This document shows, piece after piece, positions 8,114 to 16,729 of a stretch of DNA of 64,000 bases. A program made the position numbers and the translations under genes. The stretch spans positions 496,001 through 560,000 of the forward strand of contig NZ_SODF01000001.1 in the NCBI RefSeq assembly GCF_004365875.1, given 5' to 3'. The notes under the pieces were generated by a model. That model ran no database searches. It was not told the DNA's origin and was given only the letters and a program-made list of their open reading frames with translations. Position 1 is the first letter of the stretch. The number at the start of each line of letters is the position of its first letter. The stretch is from Kribbella kalugense (GTDB taxonomy: Bacteria > Actinomycetota > Actinomycetes > Propionibacteriales > Kribbellaceae).

Positions 8114-8793
8114 AGCACGCTGAATCGCGCGACCGTGCTGCGGACGTGATCGTGCATCGCCGGGCTGCCTTTGTGGCCGGCGTCGTCGAAGGCAACCAAT
8201 TCCGCATTGGGCCAGGCCTGAGCGAACTGCCAGGCCGCGTCGTACGGACAGCTCAAATCGAGCCGCCCATGCATGATCACCGCCGGAATCCCTGCCAGAC
8301 GCCCGGCATTGCGAAGCAGAGCCCCGTCCTCCAACCAGCCGTTGTTGGCCGCGTAGTGAGCGCAGATCCGCGCGAACGCCAACAGGTCGTCCGAGGCACG
8401 GTCGCTGAACGGAGCCGGCTTTCCGTGAGGCTCCAGCGAGAGCACGGCATCCTCCCAAGCAGACCAGTCAACCTCCGCACGACCCATCAACCAGAACGCC
8501 GGCAGCATCTCCGACACCCGCTCCGGATGCCGTTCCGCACAGGCGACTGACAACGCCGACCCCCACGACCCACCGAACGACAACCACCTCTCCACCCCAA
8601 GCTGCGCACGCAGCTGTTCCATGTCACGCAACAGATGCTCGGTCGTGTTGAGCGATATGTCCGTCGCAAGATCACTCGCGTGCGGCGTGCTGCGTCCGCA
8701 ACCGCGTTGATCGAACAGGATGATCCGGTAGCGCTCCAGGTCGAACAACTTCGGCGTACCGGAAGGACTACCGGCCCCAGGGCCACCGTAAAT
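8110..8793 (-). pseudogene. Decayed proline iminopeptidase (alpha/beta hydrolase)
   Basis: Recognisable S33 proline iminopeptidase segments remain: YGGPGAGSP, FDLERYRIILFDQRGCGRSTPHA, the nucleophile motif GGSWGS and C-terminal Asp and His (MHGRLD, DDAGHKG). The open frame has only ~212 residues from an internal ATG at 8748, against ~310-320 in the family. The region before HGGPG is missing: homology begins with an ATT codon at 8791-8793 directly after an in-frame TGA (8794-8796). About 50 residues of the cap domain after EVDW also appear deleted. Loss of the N-terminal strands that complete the fold argues for a remnant rather than a short enzyme. Confidence 0.75.
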
Positions 8794-8820
8794 TCAGGGG
8801 ACCGGACAAGGTCACGAATG

Positions 8821-8826
8821 TAGCCT
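8821..8826 (+). promoter_or_regulatory. -10 box of leaderless kinase-like gene
   Basis: TAGCCT, 8 nt before the ATG at 8835; there is no Shine-Dalgarno site. Confidence 0.45.
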
Positions 8827-8834
8827 GACTCGTC

Positions 8835-9689
8835 ATGGAGACTTCCGAGGTTGCGCGGGCGATTGCGGTTGCGACTTCGATTGCTGTGTCGCTTGACCTG
8901 CAGGCTGATGACGCGGTCGTTCTGCATAACTCGAACAAGTTGGCGTTGCGGTTGACGCCGTGCGACGTGTTTGCCCGGGTTGCTCCTGTGGGGCAAGAGG
9001 TTGCGCAGTTCGAGGTCGAGCTGGCTCAACGGCTTGCCGAGGTTGGATCGCCGGTAGCAGCCTTGGAGCCTCGGGTGGAGCCGCTGGTGTACACGCGTGA
9101 CGGCTTCGCAGTGACGCTGTGGACCTACTACGAGCCGGTGACACCTGGCGTCTCACCGGCCGAGTTCGCCGAGGCGCTGGAGCAGCTGCACGCCGGTATG
9201 CGCAAGGTTGATCTGCCGAGCCCGCGGTTCACGGATCGGATCGCGGAGGCGGTAGAGATCGTCGGCAATGCGGAGCTCTCGCCGGAGCTCGCTGACGAGG
9301 ACCGCGTGTTCCTCAGTGGCAGACTAGAAAGCCTGCGACGGGCGATCGACGACCGCGAACCCCCGGAGCAGCTGCTGCACGGCGAGCCGCATCCAGGCAA
9401 CGTACTCAGCACGAAGAACGGCCCGCTGTTCATCGACTTCGAGACGTGCTGTCGTGGACCGGTCGAGTTCGATCTCGCGCATGTTCCTGCGGCGGTCTGC
9501 GAGCACTACCCGGGCATTGATCAAGGACTGCTGGACGATTGCCGGCAGCTCGTTCTCGCGATGGTCGCAGCGTGGCGTTGGGACGTCGGCGACGAGTTCC
9601 CGAACGGGAGGCGCTTCGGCGAGGAGTTCATCCGCGTGCTGCGCGCGGGTCCTCCTTGGCCGACCCTCGACATGATGATCGCCGACTAG
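8835..9689 (+). CDS. Aminoglycoside phosphotransferase-like kinase (APH fold)
   Basis: 284 residues of the APH/choline-kinase fold. The catalytic loop is HGEPHPGN (182-189) and the metal-binding loop is IDFE (Asp201). The family usually has HGDxHxxN, so the catalytic Asp is Glu184 here, and the N-lobe has Arg in FARVA where an ATP-binding Lys is usual. It could phosphorylate a small alcohol or amino-sugar, or be a divergent kinase; resistance activity should not be assumed. It is transcribed alone from a leaderless-type promoter and ends 4 nt into the convergent GNAT gene. Confidence 0.8.
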   Translation: METSEVARAIAVATSIAVSLDLQADDAVVLHNSNKLALRLTPCDVFARVAPVGQEVAQFEVELAQRLAEVGSPVAALEPRVEPLVYTRDGFAVTLWTYYEPVTPGVSPAEFAEALEQLHAGMRKVDLPSPRFTDRIAEAVEIVGNAELSPELADEDRVFLSGRLESLRRAIDDREPPEQLLHGEPHPGNVLSTKNGPLFIDFETCCRGPVEFDLAHVPAAVCEHYPGIDQGLLDDCRQLVLAMVAAWRWDVGDEFPNGRRFGEEFIRVLRAGPPWPTLDMMIAD

Positions 9690-10252
9690 CGGGCGGCGCG
9701 ATACATCGCGTAGTGGATCGGCCCGCGGTGGGGGAGTTCCAGCTCGGCGGTCACGATGAAGCCCAACGATTCGTAGAAGCCGACGTTGGCAGGGTCCTGC
9801 GTCTCGACGAAGGCGGCAACGTGCTCGGCGTCCGCTGCTGCCAGTCCAGGCGCGATAACAGCGCGCCCGAGCCCCTGCCGCTGGAGATCCGGATCGACAG
9901 CCGCAAGAGCCAGCACCCACAAGGGCTCCGGGGGATGAAAGATCGCGGTCGCTTGCCCGTACTCCGCAGCCACCGCCGCCCGCGAACCAGAGATCTCCTG
10001 GAACGCAGCCGCATGCGGTGCAAACACGTCCGCAGCCATGGTCGGCGGGAACCACACGGCGACCGCGCTCACATCATCGGTCACCCAGATCCGGCCGTGC
10101 GGCAGACCGATCGCGCTGACGAACAGTTGGTGGTACTCCGTCAACCGCCCCGGATCGATGCACGCGAGCGTCATCGGATAGTCGCCCAAGGCCCGATCCA
10201 AGATCTCCACCGCCGCGTCGACATCCGAAGTGGTTGCCTCCCGCACCTTCAT
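9686..10252 (-). CDS. GNAT family N-acetyltransferase
   Basis: 188 residues spanning a complete GNAT domain: strand WVLALAAVDPDLQRQGLGRAV carries the acetyl-CoA pyrophosphate-binding motif Q-x-x-G-L-G, and the C-terminal half has the conserved NVGFYESLGF. Acceptor substrate unknown. Its ATG overlaps the stop of the upstream SGNH hydrolase gene (ATGA, 10249-10252), so both are one operon transcribed from the hydrolase promoter. Confidence 0.88.
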   Translation of the reverse strand: MKVREATTSDVDAAVEILDRALGDYPMTLACIDPGRLTEYHQLFVSAIGLPHGRIWVTDDVSAVAVWFPPTMAADVFAPHAAAFQEISGSRAAVAAEYGQATAIFHPPEPLWVLALAAVDPDLQRQGLGRAVIAPGLAAADAEHVAAFVETQDPANVGFYESLGFIVTAELELPHRGPIHYAMYRAAR

Positions 10253-11043
10253 GCCCGAAGCTCCTTGACGATCAGGTCGGCGATGGCTCGCATGCCGGCC
10301 GCGTTCGGGTGATACGGCACGAACCCGCCGAGATTAGGCGGCAGCAGCGTGAACCCGGTCGTCCACGGTTCCGCCGTACCGATCGCATGGTCCAGACTCG
10401 CCGCCGACGCCGCGACCAGATCGGCGCCCGTCGCCGCAGCAGCCTTCGCGAAGGCGGCAGCCAGACCCTCCGCCATCATCGCAACGCTCGGCAGTTGCTC
10501 CTCGTTCAGCGGTACGTCGAGACGCGCCCGCGTACCCGGACCGACCAAACTCAGGTAGTCGACCAGCACGATCCGAGCCTCCGGGGAGCGCTCTCTCGCT
10601 CGCTCGACCACGGTCGTCAGCGAGTCCGCGATGGCCTGGTACGACGCCTCGTCCTTGAGGTAACTGACCCGCGCCCGGATCCGGTTCGCCACCCGGCGGC
10701 CGAAGATCGTCGCCGGTTTGGCGAGCGTGTTGAGGAAGCTCCCGCGGAGAAACGTCCCGATGTACTCGAGATCGTTGCCGCCGACGGTGATCGTGACCAG
10801 CGCCGTGTCCGGCGTGAGGGCCTCGAGCTGTGGTGGGGCGTCGTCCTGCGGGGTGTCGAGCAGGTGGGCCGTGGTTGCGCCGGAGTACGACACGTCGGTC
10901 AGGTCGAGCCCGAGCTCGGCCGCGACCAGGTGCGCGTAGTTGTTGCCCGAACGGCCCGCGGGCGGGTGCACGATCGGGCTGATCCCCGGCCCGGCCGCGA
11001 ACGAACTACCAAGGGCGACGTACCGGCTGCCGGATGCGATCAC
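10249..11043 (-). CDS. SGNH/GDSL-family hydrolase
   Basis: 264 residues with all four SGNH blocks: block I GSSFAAG (nucleophile Ser about residue 14), block II Gly in SYSGATT, block III GGND, and block V PYHPNAAG with the catalytic His. It is a serine esterase or lipase acting on carboxylic esters. There is no signal peptide, so it is probably cytoplasmic, unlike many secreted relatives. It begins with GTG at 11043; TATCGT lies 6 nt upstream, giving a leaderless start. First gene of a two-gene operon with the GNAT gene. Confidence 0.88.
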   Translation of the reverse strand: MIASGSRYVALGSSFAAGPGISPIVHPPAGRSGNNYAHLVAAELGLDLTDVSYSGATTAHLLDTPQDDAPPQLEALTPDTALVTITVGGNDLEYIGTFLRGSFLNTLAKPATIFGRRVANRIRARVSYLKDEASYQAIADSLTTVVERARERSPEARIVLVDYLSLVGPGTRARLDVPLNEEQLPSVAMMAEGLAAAFAKAAAATGADLVAASAASLDHAIGTAEPWTTGFTLLPPNLGGFVPYHPNAAGMRAIADLIVKELRA

Positions 11044-11049
11044 CGCACC

Positions 11050-11055
11050 ACGATA
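11050..11055 (-). promoter_or_regulatory. -10 box of leaderless SGNH hydrolase operon
   Basis: TATCGT on the minus strand, 6 nt before the GTG at 11043. Confidence 0.5.
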
Positions 11056-11105
11056 GTTGACCTGCCACCATGAGCCGACAAACCGCTTCAGGAAAGGTAA
11101 TCCTC

Positions 11106-11543
11106 ATGTACCGATTCACTCGGGGAGCCCTCACCGCGGTCGCCGCCGGTGGGCTGGCGATCGGTCTGCTCCCGTCCGCGGCGGACGCCACACCGGGGTC
11201 GGGCGTCACCGGCACGATCCTGTCGCAGACCACGGTCGGCGGGACCGACTACGTGCTGCGCGAGATCACCATCCAGCCGGGCGGCACGACGGGGTGGCAC
11301 TTCCACGACGGCACGCTGTACGCGTTCGTGAAGGCGGGCACGCTGACGCACTCCGATCACGACTGCAAGACCGACGGCGTCTACCGGGCCGGCGCCGCGT
11401 TCACCGAGCCGAACGGACCCAGCCACGTCCACGTCGGCCGCAACCTCGGCACCAGGCCGATCGTGCTCGAGGTGCTCTACGTCCTCCCGCATAGCAAGCC
11501 GCTGTCCGAAGACGCACCCAACCCGGGCTGTTCGTTCCAGTAA
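11106..11543 (+). CDS. Secreted cupin-domain protein
   Basis: 145 residues. A Sec signal peptide (residues 1 to about 28: basic MYRFTR, hydrophobic core, ADA cleavage region) precedes a single small cupin barrel: motif 1 GWHFHDGTLYAFVKAG and motif 2 with PSHVHVGRN. The His residues could bind a metal. Two Cys residues (in DHDC and NPGC) may form an exported disulfide. The ATG at 11106 has AGGAAAGG upstream and starts directly with a proper signal sequence. Function is unknown; cupins of this size may be enzymes or ligand binders. Confidence 0.82.
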   Translation: MYRFTRGALTAVAAGGLAIGLLPSAADATPGSGVTGTILSQTTVGGTDYVLREITIQPGGTTGWHFHDGTLYAFVKAGTLTHSDHDCKTDGVYRAGAAFTEPNGPSHVHVGRNLGTRPIVLEVLYVLPHSKPLSEDAPNPGCSFQ

Positions 11544-11595
11544 CCGTTATGTTGCGGGCAGATTCGGTTGCCCGGAGGTGCGACATACTGCGTCG

Positions 11596-14500
11596 GTGAC
11601 TGACGACGTGTTCGGTACGACGGGGATCCGCGAGCGGGTGCTGGCCGGGTGGGAGGCCGCGCCCGTCCGCTTCCGGGAGGACGCGAACGCCGAGGAGGAA
11701 CTCGCCCTCGGCGGGTACGTCGACCGCCTGGTGATCGAACTCGCGCAGAACGCCGCCGACGCCGCGGCCCGCTTGGGCGTGCGGGGTCGTGTTCTGTTCG
11801 AGTTCAGGAACCACACGCTGGTGGTGGCAAACACCGGTGCACCGCTGAACGCCGAGGGCGTCGAATCACTGGCAACCCTCCGAGCCTCCGCCAAGCGACC
11901 GGATCTCGCACCCCCGGGTGGGGAGGATCTTCTACCCGGATCGGGCGGAAATCCTCCCCAGGCCGGCGGCGGTGAGTGGGTGGCGTCGGTCGGGCGCTTC
12001 GGCGTGGGCTTCTCAGCCGTACTCGCCGTCACCGACGAACCGGTCGTCCTCTCGCGGACCGGCGGCGTCCGGTTCTCGAAGGCCGACACCGCGGCCGCGA
12101 TCGCGGGGATTTCGCCTGATCTCGACACCGAGGTGCGTCGCCGCGACGGTCAGGTCCCCGTCCTCCGGTTGCCGTTCGAGGCCGACGGCGAACCACCCGC
12201 CGGGTACGACACCGCGGTCATCCTTCCGCTCCGCGACGAGGCAGCCGTCGCTCTGGTACGCCGCCTGTTGTCCGAAGCAGACGACGCGCTCCTGCTCGCC
12301 CTCCCCGGTCTGGAACGCATCGAGATCGAGACCGACGACGGACGTCGAGTCCTGGAAGACGCCGAGTCTCGCTGGTGGATCCAGCGGGCGAGCGGCGTGT
12401 TCGACGCGGCCGAACGCGAACAACTCCTCGCCGACCGCCCGACCGAGGAGCGCTCCCGCCCGAACTGGTCCGTCGTCTGGGCCCTACCCCGCACCCAAGT
12501 CCCGCCACCGGGAACGGTCCACGCGCCGACCCCCACGGACGAGCCGCTCTCGCTCGGAGCGTTGCTGTTGGCAACCTTCCCGCTCGACTCCACTCGCCGG
12601 CACGTTGCCAAAGGCCCCTTGACCGACTGGCTGGTGAAGGAAGCGGCGACGGCGTACGGCGAGCTGTTGAGGGAGCGGGCTGCCGACGGCGACAACGTGC
12701 TGGGCCTCGTGCCCACCGGGCTGGCGGCCGGAGCGCTTGATCGGGTGCTACGGGACGAGATCCTCGGGGTGCTGCCCGGCGTGGAGCTCGTCCGGGGAGT
12801 CGAGGACGACGTCGTACTCCGGCCGCGGGATGCGGTGGTGGTGGAGGGGGCGGACGATGCCTTCAACGAGGTCCTCGCACCGATCGTGCCAGGCCTGATC
12901 CGGTCGCGCCGGGAGGACCGACTGGCCCTGGATGCCTTGCAGGTAAGGCGTCTCGAGCTGTCCGAGGTCATCGACCAGCTCGGGGGAGAGGAGTCGCCAG
13001 AGTGGTGGGGCAACCTCTACACGTCCCTCACGACCATGGTCACCGACCCGTTGATCAGAGAATCGCTAGGCACCCTTCCCGTACCGCTCGCCGACGGCCG
13101 ACTCGTTCGTGGCGCCCGCGGTCTGCTGCTGCCCGGACCGGAGATCCCGCTCGACACCCTCGCCGCCTTCGGTGAGTACGGCGTACGCGTAGTCCACCCC
13201 GACGCCGTCCACCCGGTCCTCGAACGACTCGGCGCGATCGCAGCCACCCCGCGATCACTCCTCGAGGACAGCGCGGTCCGCTCCGCTGTCGAGCACTCCG
13301 CCGACGCCACCGACCCGGACGCGATCGCCCACGCCGTACTCAGTCTGGTCGCCGCCGACCCCTCCCAGGCCGACGGCCTGTGGTGGCTCTCCGACCTGGT
13401 ACTCCGCGATGCCGACGGCGACCTCGTGCCTGCAAACGCCTTGGTGGTCGAGGGTTCCGCAGCCCAGACCATCCTCGACGCCGACGAAGTCGCACCGATC
13501 GCCAGCGACCTCCTCGACCGCTACGGCCAGCCCGCCCTCGAAGCGGTCGGCGTCCTTGCCTCCCTCGGGGTCGTCACCGCGTCCGACGTCGCCCTGGATC
13601 AACTCCCCGAGTCGGTTCAGGACCTCGACGGCATCGAGGACTGGGCGTACGACGTCGCACCCGACGGATCCCGGTACGGCGCCGGCGTCGGAGAACTCGA
13701 AGCGATCCGCGACCTCGACTGGATCACCGACGACAGCTGGCCGAAAGCCCTGCACATCATGGGTTCTGAGCCAGATCTACGGCGCGCGCTCGTTACCCAG
13801 GTCCGCGTCGTCGGCCCGGACGACCGGCCGCTCGGCGTACCGTCGTACGCCGCCTGGTGGATCCGTGAGCACGTGATGCTCGAGGACGGCGAACCGCTCG
13901 CCGGACGCGCGGATCCCGATGCCGAACCGGTGCTCGCGAGCTTCCTCGACGATGCACCCGACTGGACGGCCGGCCTCGATCCCGAGGTCCGGACCGCGGT
14001 CGGTCTGGTCCGCGAGGTCGGCGACCTCGATGCCGACGGCATCAGCCTGGTACTCGATCGGCTGGCCGACCCGGAGCGCGAGGTCGATGAGGCAACGATC
14101 CTCCGGCTGTGGGCGCGGCTCGGCACGCTCGCGCTGTTCCCCGGTGAAGCGCCGGAACAGGTCCGAGTGCTCGGCACGGACGGCGTGACCCGGGTGACGG
14201 ACGTGGATCACGCGGTCGTGATCGACGGCCCGATGTGGGTGCAGCGGGAGGACCTCGGCGGGTTCGTGATCGGGTCCGGTGCCGCGGCGGACGGGCTCAG
14301 CGACCTGCTCGACGTACCGCTCGCGCAGGATGTTGCCGAAGGCAAGATCGACGGCGAGGGTACGGCGGCCGACGTGCCGCCGATCGTCCGTGAGCTGGTG
14401 CCCGAGGTGCCGGCGACGTGGTGGGAGCACGAGGAGCTCACCGTCGACGGGGTCGAGGTGTTCTGGTGGGTGGACGCCGACGGTGCACCCCACGCGGCGA

Positions 14501-14628
14501 CGTTCGACGGGCTCGCGAAGGCGCTCGCCTGGGCCGCGGGCCGCTGGGACCAACGCCATGTGATCCGCGCGGTTCTCAACGAACCGGACCGATCCGTCGA
14601 ACTTCTGGTCGACGCCGTCTACGACTGA
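11596..14628 (+). CDS. Sacsin-type GHKL (Hsp90-like) ATPase protein
   Basis: 1010 residues. The N-terminus is an Hsp90/sacsin-like ATP-binding domain: N-box LVIELAQNAADAAARL, NTG in VVANTGAPLN and the glycine-rich lid VGRFGVGFSAV (about residues 135-145). The remaining ~850 residues lack recognisable enzyme motifs, are acidic, and match the architecture of long actinobacterial 'sacsin N-terminal ATPase-like' proteins. The likely role is an ATP-dependent chaperone or remodelling factor. GTG at 11596 has CATACT 6 nt upstream (leaderless). Between N-box and lid a Gly/Pro-rich linker (GGEDLLPGSGGNPPQAGG) is encoded by a DNA palindrome. It stands alone, without operon partners. Confidence 0.8.
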   Translation: MTDDVFGTTGIRERVLAGWEAAPVRFREDANAEEELALGGYVDRLVIELAQNAADAAARLGVRGRVLFEFRNHTLVVANTGAPLNAEGVESLATLRASAKRPDLAPPGGEDLLPGSGGNPPQAGGGEWVASVGRFGVGFSAVLAVTDEPVVLSRTGGVRFSKADTAAAIAGISPDLDTEVRRRDGQVPVLRLPFEADGEPPAGYDTAVILPLRDEAAVALVRRLLSEADDALLLALPGLERIEIETDDGRRVLEDAESRWWIQRASGVFDAAEREQLLADRPTEERSRPNWSVVWALPRTQVPPPGTVHAPTPTDEPLSLGALLLATFPLDSTRRHVAKGPLTDWLVKEAATAYGELLRERAADGDNVLGLVPTGLAAGALDRVLRDEILGVLPGVELVRGVEDDVVLRPRDAVVVEGADDAFNEVLAPIVPGLIRSRREDRLALDALQVRRLELSEVIDQLGGEESPEWWGNLYTSLTTMVTDPLIRESLGTLPVPLADGRLVRGARGLLLPGPEIPLDTLAAFGEYGVRVVHPDAVHPVLERLGAIAATPRSLLEDSAVRSAVEHSADATDPDAIAHAVLSLVAADPSQADGLWWLSDLVLRDADGDLVPANALVVEGSAAQTILDADEVAPIASDLLDRYGQPALEAVGVLASLGVVTASDVALDQLPESVQDLDGIEDWAYDVAPDGSRYGAGVGELEAIRDLDWITDDSWPKALHIMGSEPDLRRALVTQVRVVGPDDRPLGVPSYAAWWIREHVMLEDGEPLAGRADPDAEPVLASFLDDAPDWTAGLDPEVRTAVGLVREVGDLDADGISLVLDRLADPEREVDEATILRLWARLGTLALFPGEAPEQVRVLGTDGVTRVTDVDHAVVIDGPMWVQREDLGGFVIGSGAAADGLSDLLDVPLAQDVAEGKIDGEGTAADVPPIVRELVPEVPATWWEHEELTVDGVEVFWWVDADGAPHAATFDGLAKALAWAAGRWDQRHVIRAVLNEPDRSVELLVDAVYD
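11919..11960. repeat. Inverted repeat inside the sacsin-like gene
   Basis: Perfect 10-bp arms TGGGGAGGAT (11919-11928) and ATCCTCCCCA (11951-11960) with a 22-nt loop. They encode the low-complexity linker of the ATPase domain without breaking the frame. It may be a small inserted palindromic element. Confidence 0.5.
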
Positions 14629-14675
14629 CCGGAATCGGCCGCGGGGCCGAATCTGCACGCGGCGTGACCGCCGTT

Positions 14676-14687
14676 GGAAGCGTTTCC
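14676..14687. promoter_or_regulatory. LacI-type operator candidate (far upstream)
   Basis: GGAAGCGTTTCC: arms GGAAG and TTTCC around a central CG, one mismatch from a perfect LacI-family site. It lies about 200 nt upstream of the ABC importer gene. Confidence 0.4.
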
Positions 14688-14711
14688 GCCTCCGGGCGTC
14701 ACGCAGAGCGA

Positions 14712-14725
14712 GCCAACGTTGTCAA
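14712..14725. promoter_or_regulatory. Operator copy 1 (GCCAACGTTGTCAA)
   Basis: 14-bp sequence with palindromic core CAACGTTG, repeated exactly at 14789-14802, 77 bp away. Confidence 0.5.
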
Positions 14726-14786
14726 AGGTTGGTATATCGACTGATCAGCGGATATGACATCGCAGTTCCAACGTGGCAGCGAACTC

Positions 14787-14815
14787 TTGCCAACGTTGTC
14801 AACGCTACTTATAGT
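14787..14815 (+). promoter_or_regulatory. Promoter of the ABC importer operon, overlapped by operator copy 2
   Basis: -35 TTGCCA (14787-14792), 17-nt spacer, -10 TATAGT (14810-14815): among the best sigma-70-like promoters in the window. The second GCCAACGTTGTCAA (14789-14802) covers the -35 and spacer, so a repressor bound here would exclude RNA polymerase. A LacI family protein is the likely ligand (inference from the central CG). Confidence 0.6.
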
Positions 14816-14878
14816 CCGTCACACCTCTCGGTCGGTGATAAGCCTGTCCGCGCAACGGAAACGGAGGTGACTTTCGTC

Positions 14879-16729
14879 ATGAACGAGGTGTCATCCAATG
14901 GGCCGCGCCCCCAGTTCGAAGACGTCCAAGACGTCGTCCGGTATCAGCTGAGTCGGCGAAGCATGCTCGGAGGAGGTGCCGCTGCGGCGATGACGGCCTT
15001 CCTGGCGGCCTGCTCCGGTGGCGGCTCGTACTCCGACAAGCCAGCCAACAACAACAAGCCTGCCGCCACCAAGTCGATCCAGATCGGCAAGGCCAACATC
15101 CCGGTCCCACGGGACCAGTCGGTGATCGTCGGCCAGGTCGAGTACACGGTCTTCGACAGCTTCAACGGGATGATCCCGAACGGATCGCCGTCCGGCGCCG
15201 GCGTGGAGCTGAGCACCGAACCGCTGTTCTACCTGAGCTTCGCCACCGGCGAGATGCGCCCGTGGCTGGCCACCGAGTACAAGTACAACGACGACCACAC
15301 CGAGGTCACCTTCAAGTTCGACCCGAAGGCGCACTGGAACGACGGACAGCCGCTGGGGGCGGCCGACTTCAAGTTCACCGTCATGCTCCTCAAGGACCGG
15401 CCGGACCTGTTCGGCGGCGGCGGCGAGCTGAAGGAGTTCGTCAAGAGCATCGACGTACCGGACGCGCAGACCGCGGTGGTCAAGATGACCAAGCCGGCGC
15501 CCCGGTTCCACTACAACTTCATCTCCGCGATCGCCGGACCGCCGCTCGGGATCATGCCCGAGCACATCTGGAAGTCGCAGGACCCGACGAAGTTCAAGGA
15601 CAACCCGCCGGTGCACAGCGGTCCGTACAAGCTGAAGCAGGCGATCCGGAACCAGAAGATGTTCATCTGGGAGAAGGACCCGAACTACTGGAACAAGGAC
15701 AAGCTCGACGTCAAGCCGCAGTACGTCGTCTACCAGAGCACGTCGAAGCAGCTCGACCAGGCGTCGCTGGCGTTCGAGCGGGCCGAGTTCGACGTCGGCT
15801 CGGTCGACGAGCAGCACGCCAAGCAGCTGCGCAACACCGGCTACCCGGCGCTGCAGACGACCCAGTTCCACGACCCGAACCCACGGGTGATGTGGCTGAA
15901 CTGCGACCCGTCCCGCGGTGTCATCTCGGAGCCGAAGATGCGCTGGGCGATCAACTACTGCCTGGACCGGGAGAAGATCGGCAAGTCGATCTGGCCGGTC
16001 CCGGTGCCGGCGGCGCAGTACCCGTGGGCGGACTACAAGTCCAACGACAAGTGGAAGAACGACGAGCTCGCGAACAAGTACAAGTTCGAGTTCAACCCGG
16101 ACAAGGCGACCCAGCTGCTCGACGAGATCGCCCCGAAGAACGCCGCCGGCAAGCGGATGTACAAGGGCAAGGAGATCAACCTCGAGATCATCACGCCCTC
16201 GCCGGTCGACGGCGGTGAGTACGCGATCGCCAACGTGCTGAAGACCGACCTGGCCAAGGTCGGCGTCCCGGCCACCCTGCGCAGCCTGGCCGGCAACGTG
16301 CACGACGAGAAGTTCCAGCGCGGCGAGTACGACATCGACTCCAGCTGGGCCGGGATCGCGATCGACCCCGAGCAGCTGTACTCGGACTGGACCAGCGACA
16401 AGTACCAGCCGATCGGCAAGAACGCGGCCGGCAAGAACAAGCTGCGGTACCGGAACCCGAAGTTCGACGCGATCTCGGAGAAGCTCGCCCAGCTCGACCC
16501 GGAGAGCGAGGAAGCCAAGCCGCTGCTGAACCAGGCGCTGGAGATCTACTTCCAGGACCTGCCGATGCTGTCGGTGATCCAGACCGGCTACCCGTCGTAC
16601 TTCAACACCACGTTCTGGAAGGGCTGGCCGACCGACGACGACCTGTACGAGGTGCCGCTGAACTGGTGGCAGCACTTCATCTTCGTCCTCGGCAAGATCG
16701 AGCCCACTGGGCAGAAGGGACCGGCGTGA
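14879..16729 (+). CDS. ABC transporter substrate-binding lipoprotein, family 5 (peptide/oligosaccharide)
   Basis: 616 residues. The N-terminus has a Tat motif (SRRSML, residues 25-30), a hydrophobic stretch and lipobox LAAC with lipidated Cys45, so it is an exported lipoprotein on the outer face of the membrane. The rest is a SBP_bac_5 (DppA/OppA-like) fold, including FKFDPKAHWNDGQPL and MRWAINYCLDREKI. I start at the ATG at 14879 because GGAGGTGA lies just upstream; an in-frame start at 14729 would precede the promoter. It captures a peptide or oligosaccharide for the permeases that follow directly. The stop overlaps the permease GTG. Confidence 0.92.
   Translation: MNEVSSNGPRPQFEDVQDVVRYQLSRRSMLGGGAAAAMTAFLAACSGGGSYSDKPANNNKPAATKSIQIGKANIPVPRDQSVIVGQVEYTVFDSFNGMIPNGSPSGAGVELSTEPLFYLSFATGEMRPWLATEYKYNDDHTEVTFKFDPKAHWNDGQPLGAADFKFTVMLLKDRPDLFGGGGELKEFVKSIDVPDAQTAVVKMTKPAPRFHYNFISAIAGPPLGIMPEHIWKSQDPTKFKDNPPVHSGPYKLKQAIRNQKMFIWEKDPNYWNKDKLDVKPQYVVYQSTSKQLDQASLAFERAEFDVGSVDEQHAKQLRNTGYPALQTTQFHDPNPRVMWLNCDPSRGVISEPKMRWAINYCLDREKIGKSIWPVPVPAAQYPWADYKSNDKWKNDELANKYKFEFNPDKATQLLDEIAPKNAAGKRMYKGKEINLEIITPSPVDGGEYAIANVLKTDLAKVGVPATLRSLAGNVHDEKFQRGEYDIDSSWAGIAIDPEQLYSDWTSDKYQPIGKNAAGKNKLRYRNPKFDAISEKLAQLDPESEEAKPLLNQALEIYFQDLPMLSVIQTGYPSYFNTTFWKGWPTDDDLYEVPLNWWQHFIFVLGKIEPTGQKGPA

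Noticed and set aside
8835..9689. Aminoglycoside resistance gene
   Set aside because: The fold fits, but the catalytic Asp is Glu and the gene stands among housekeeping genes; resistance is not supported by sequence alone.
14729..14878. Upstream in-frame start for the family-5 binding protein
   Set aside because: It would begin before the TTGCCA-TATAGT promoter, and it would bury the Tat/lipobox signal 90 residues inside the protein. The ATG at 14879 with GGAGGTGA is clearly better.
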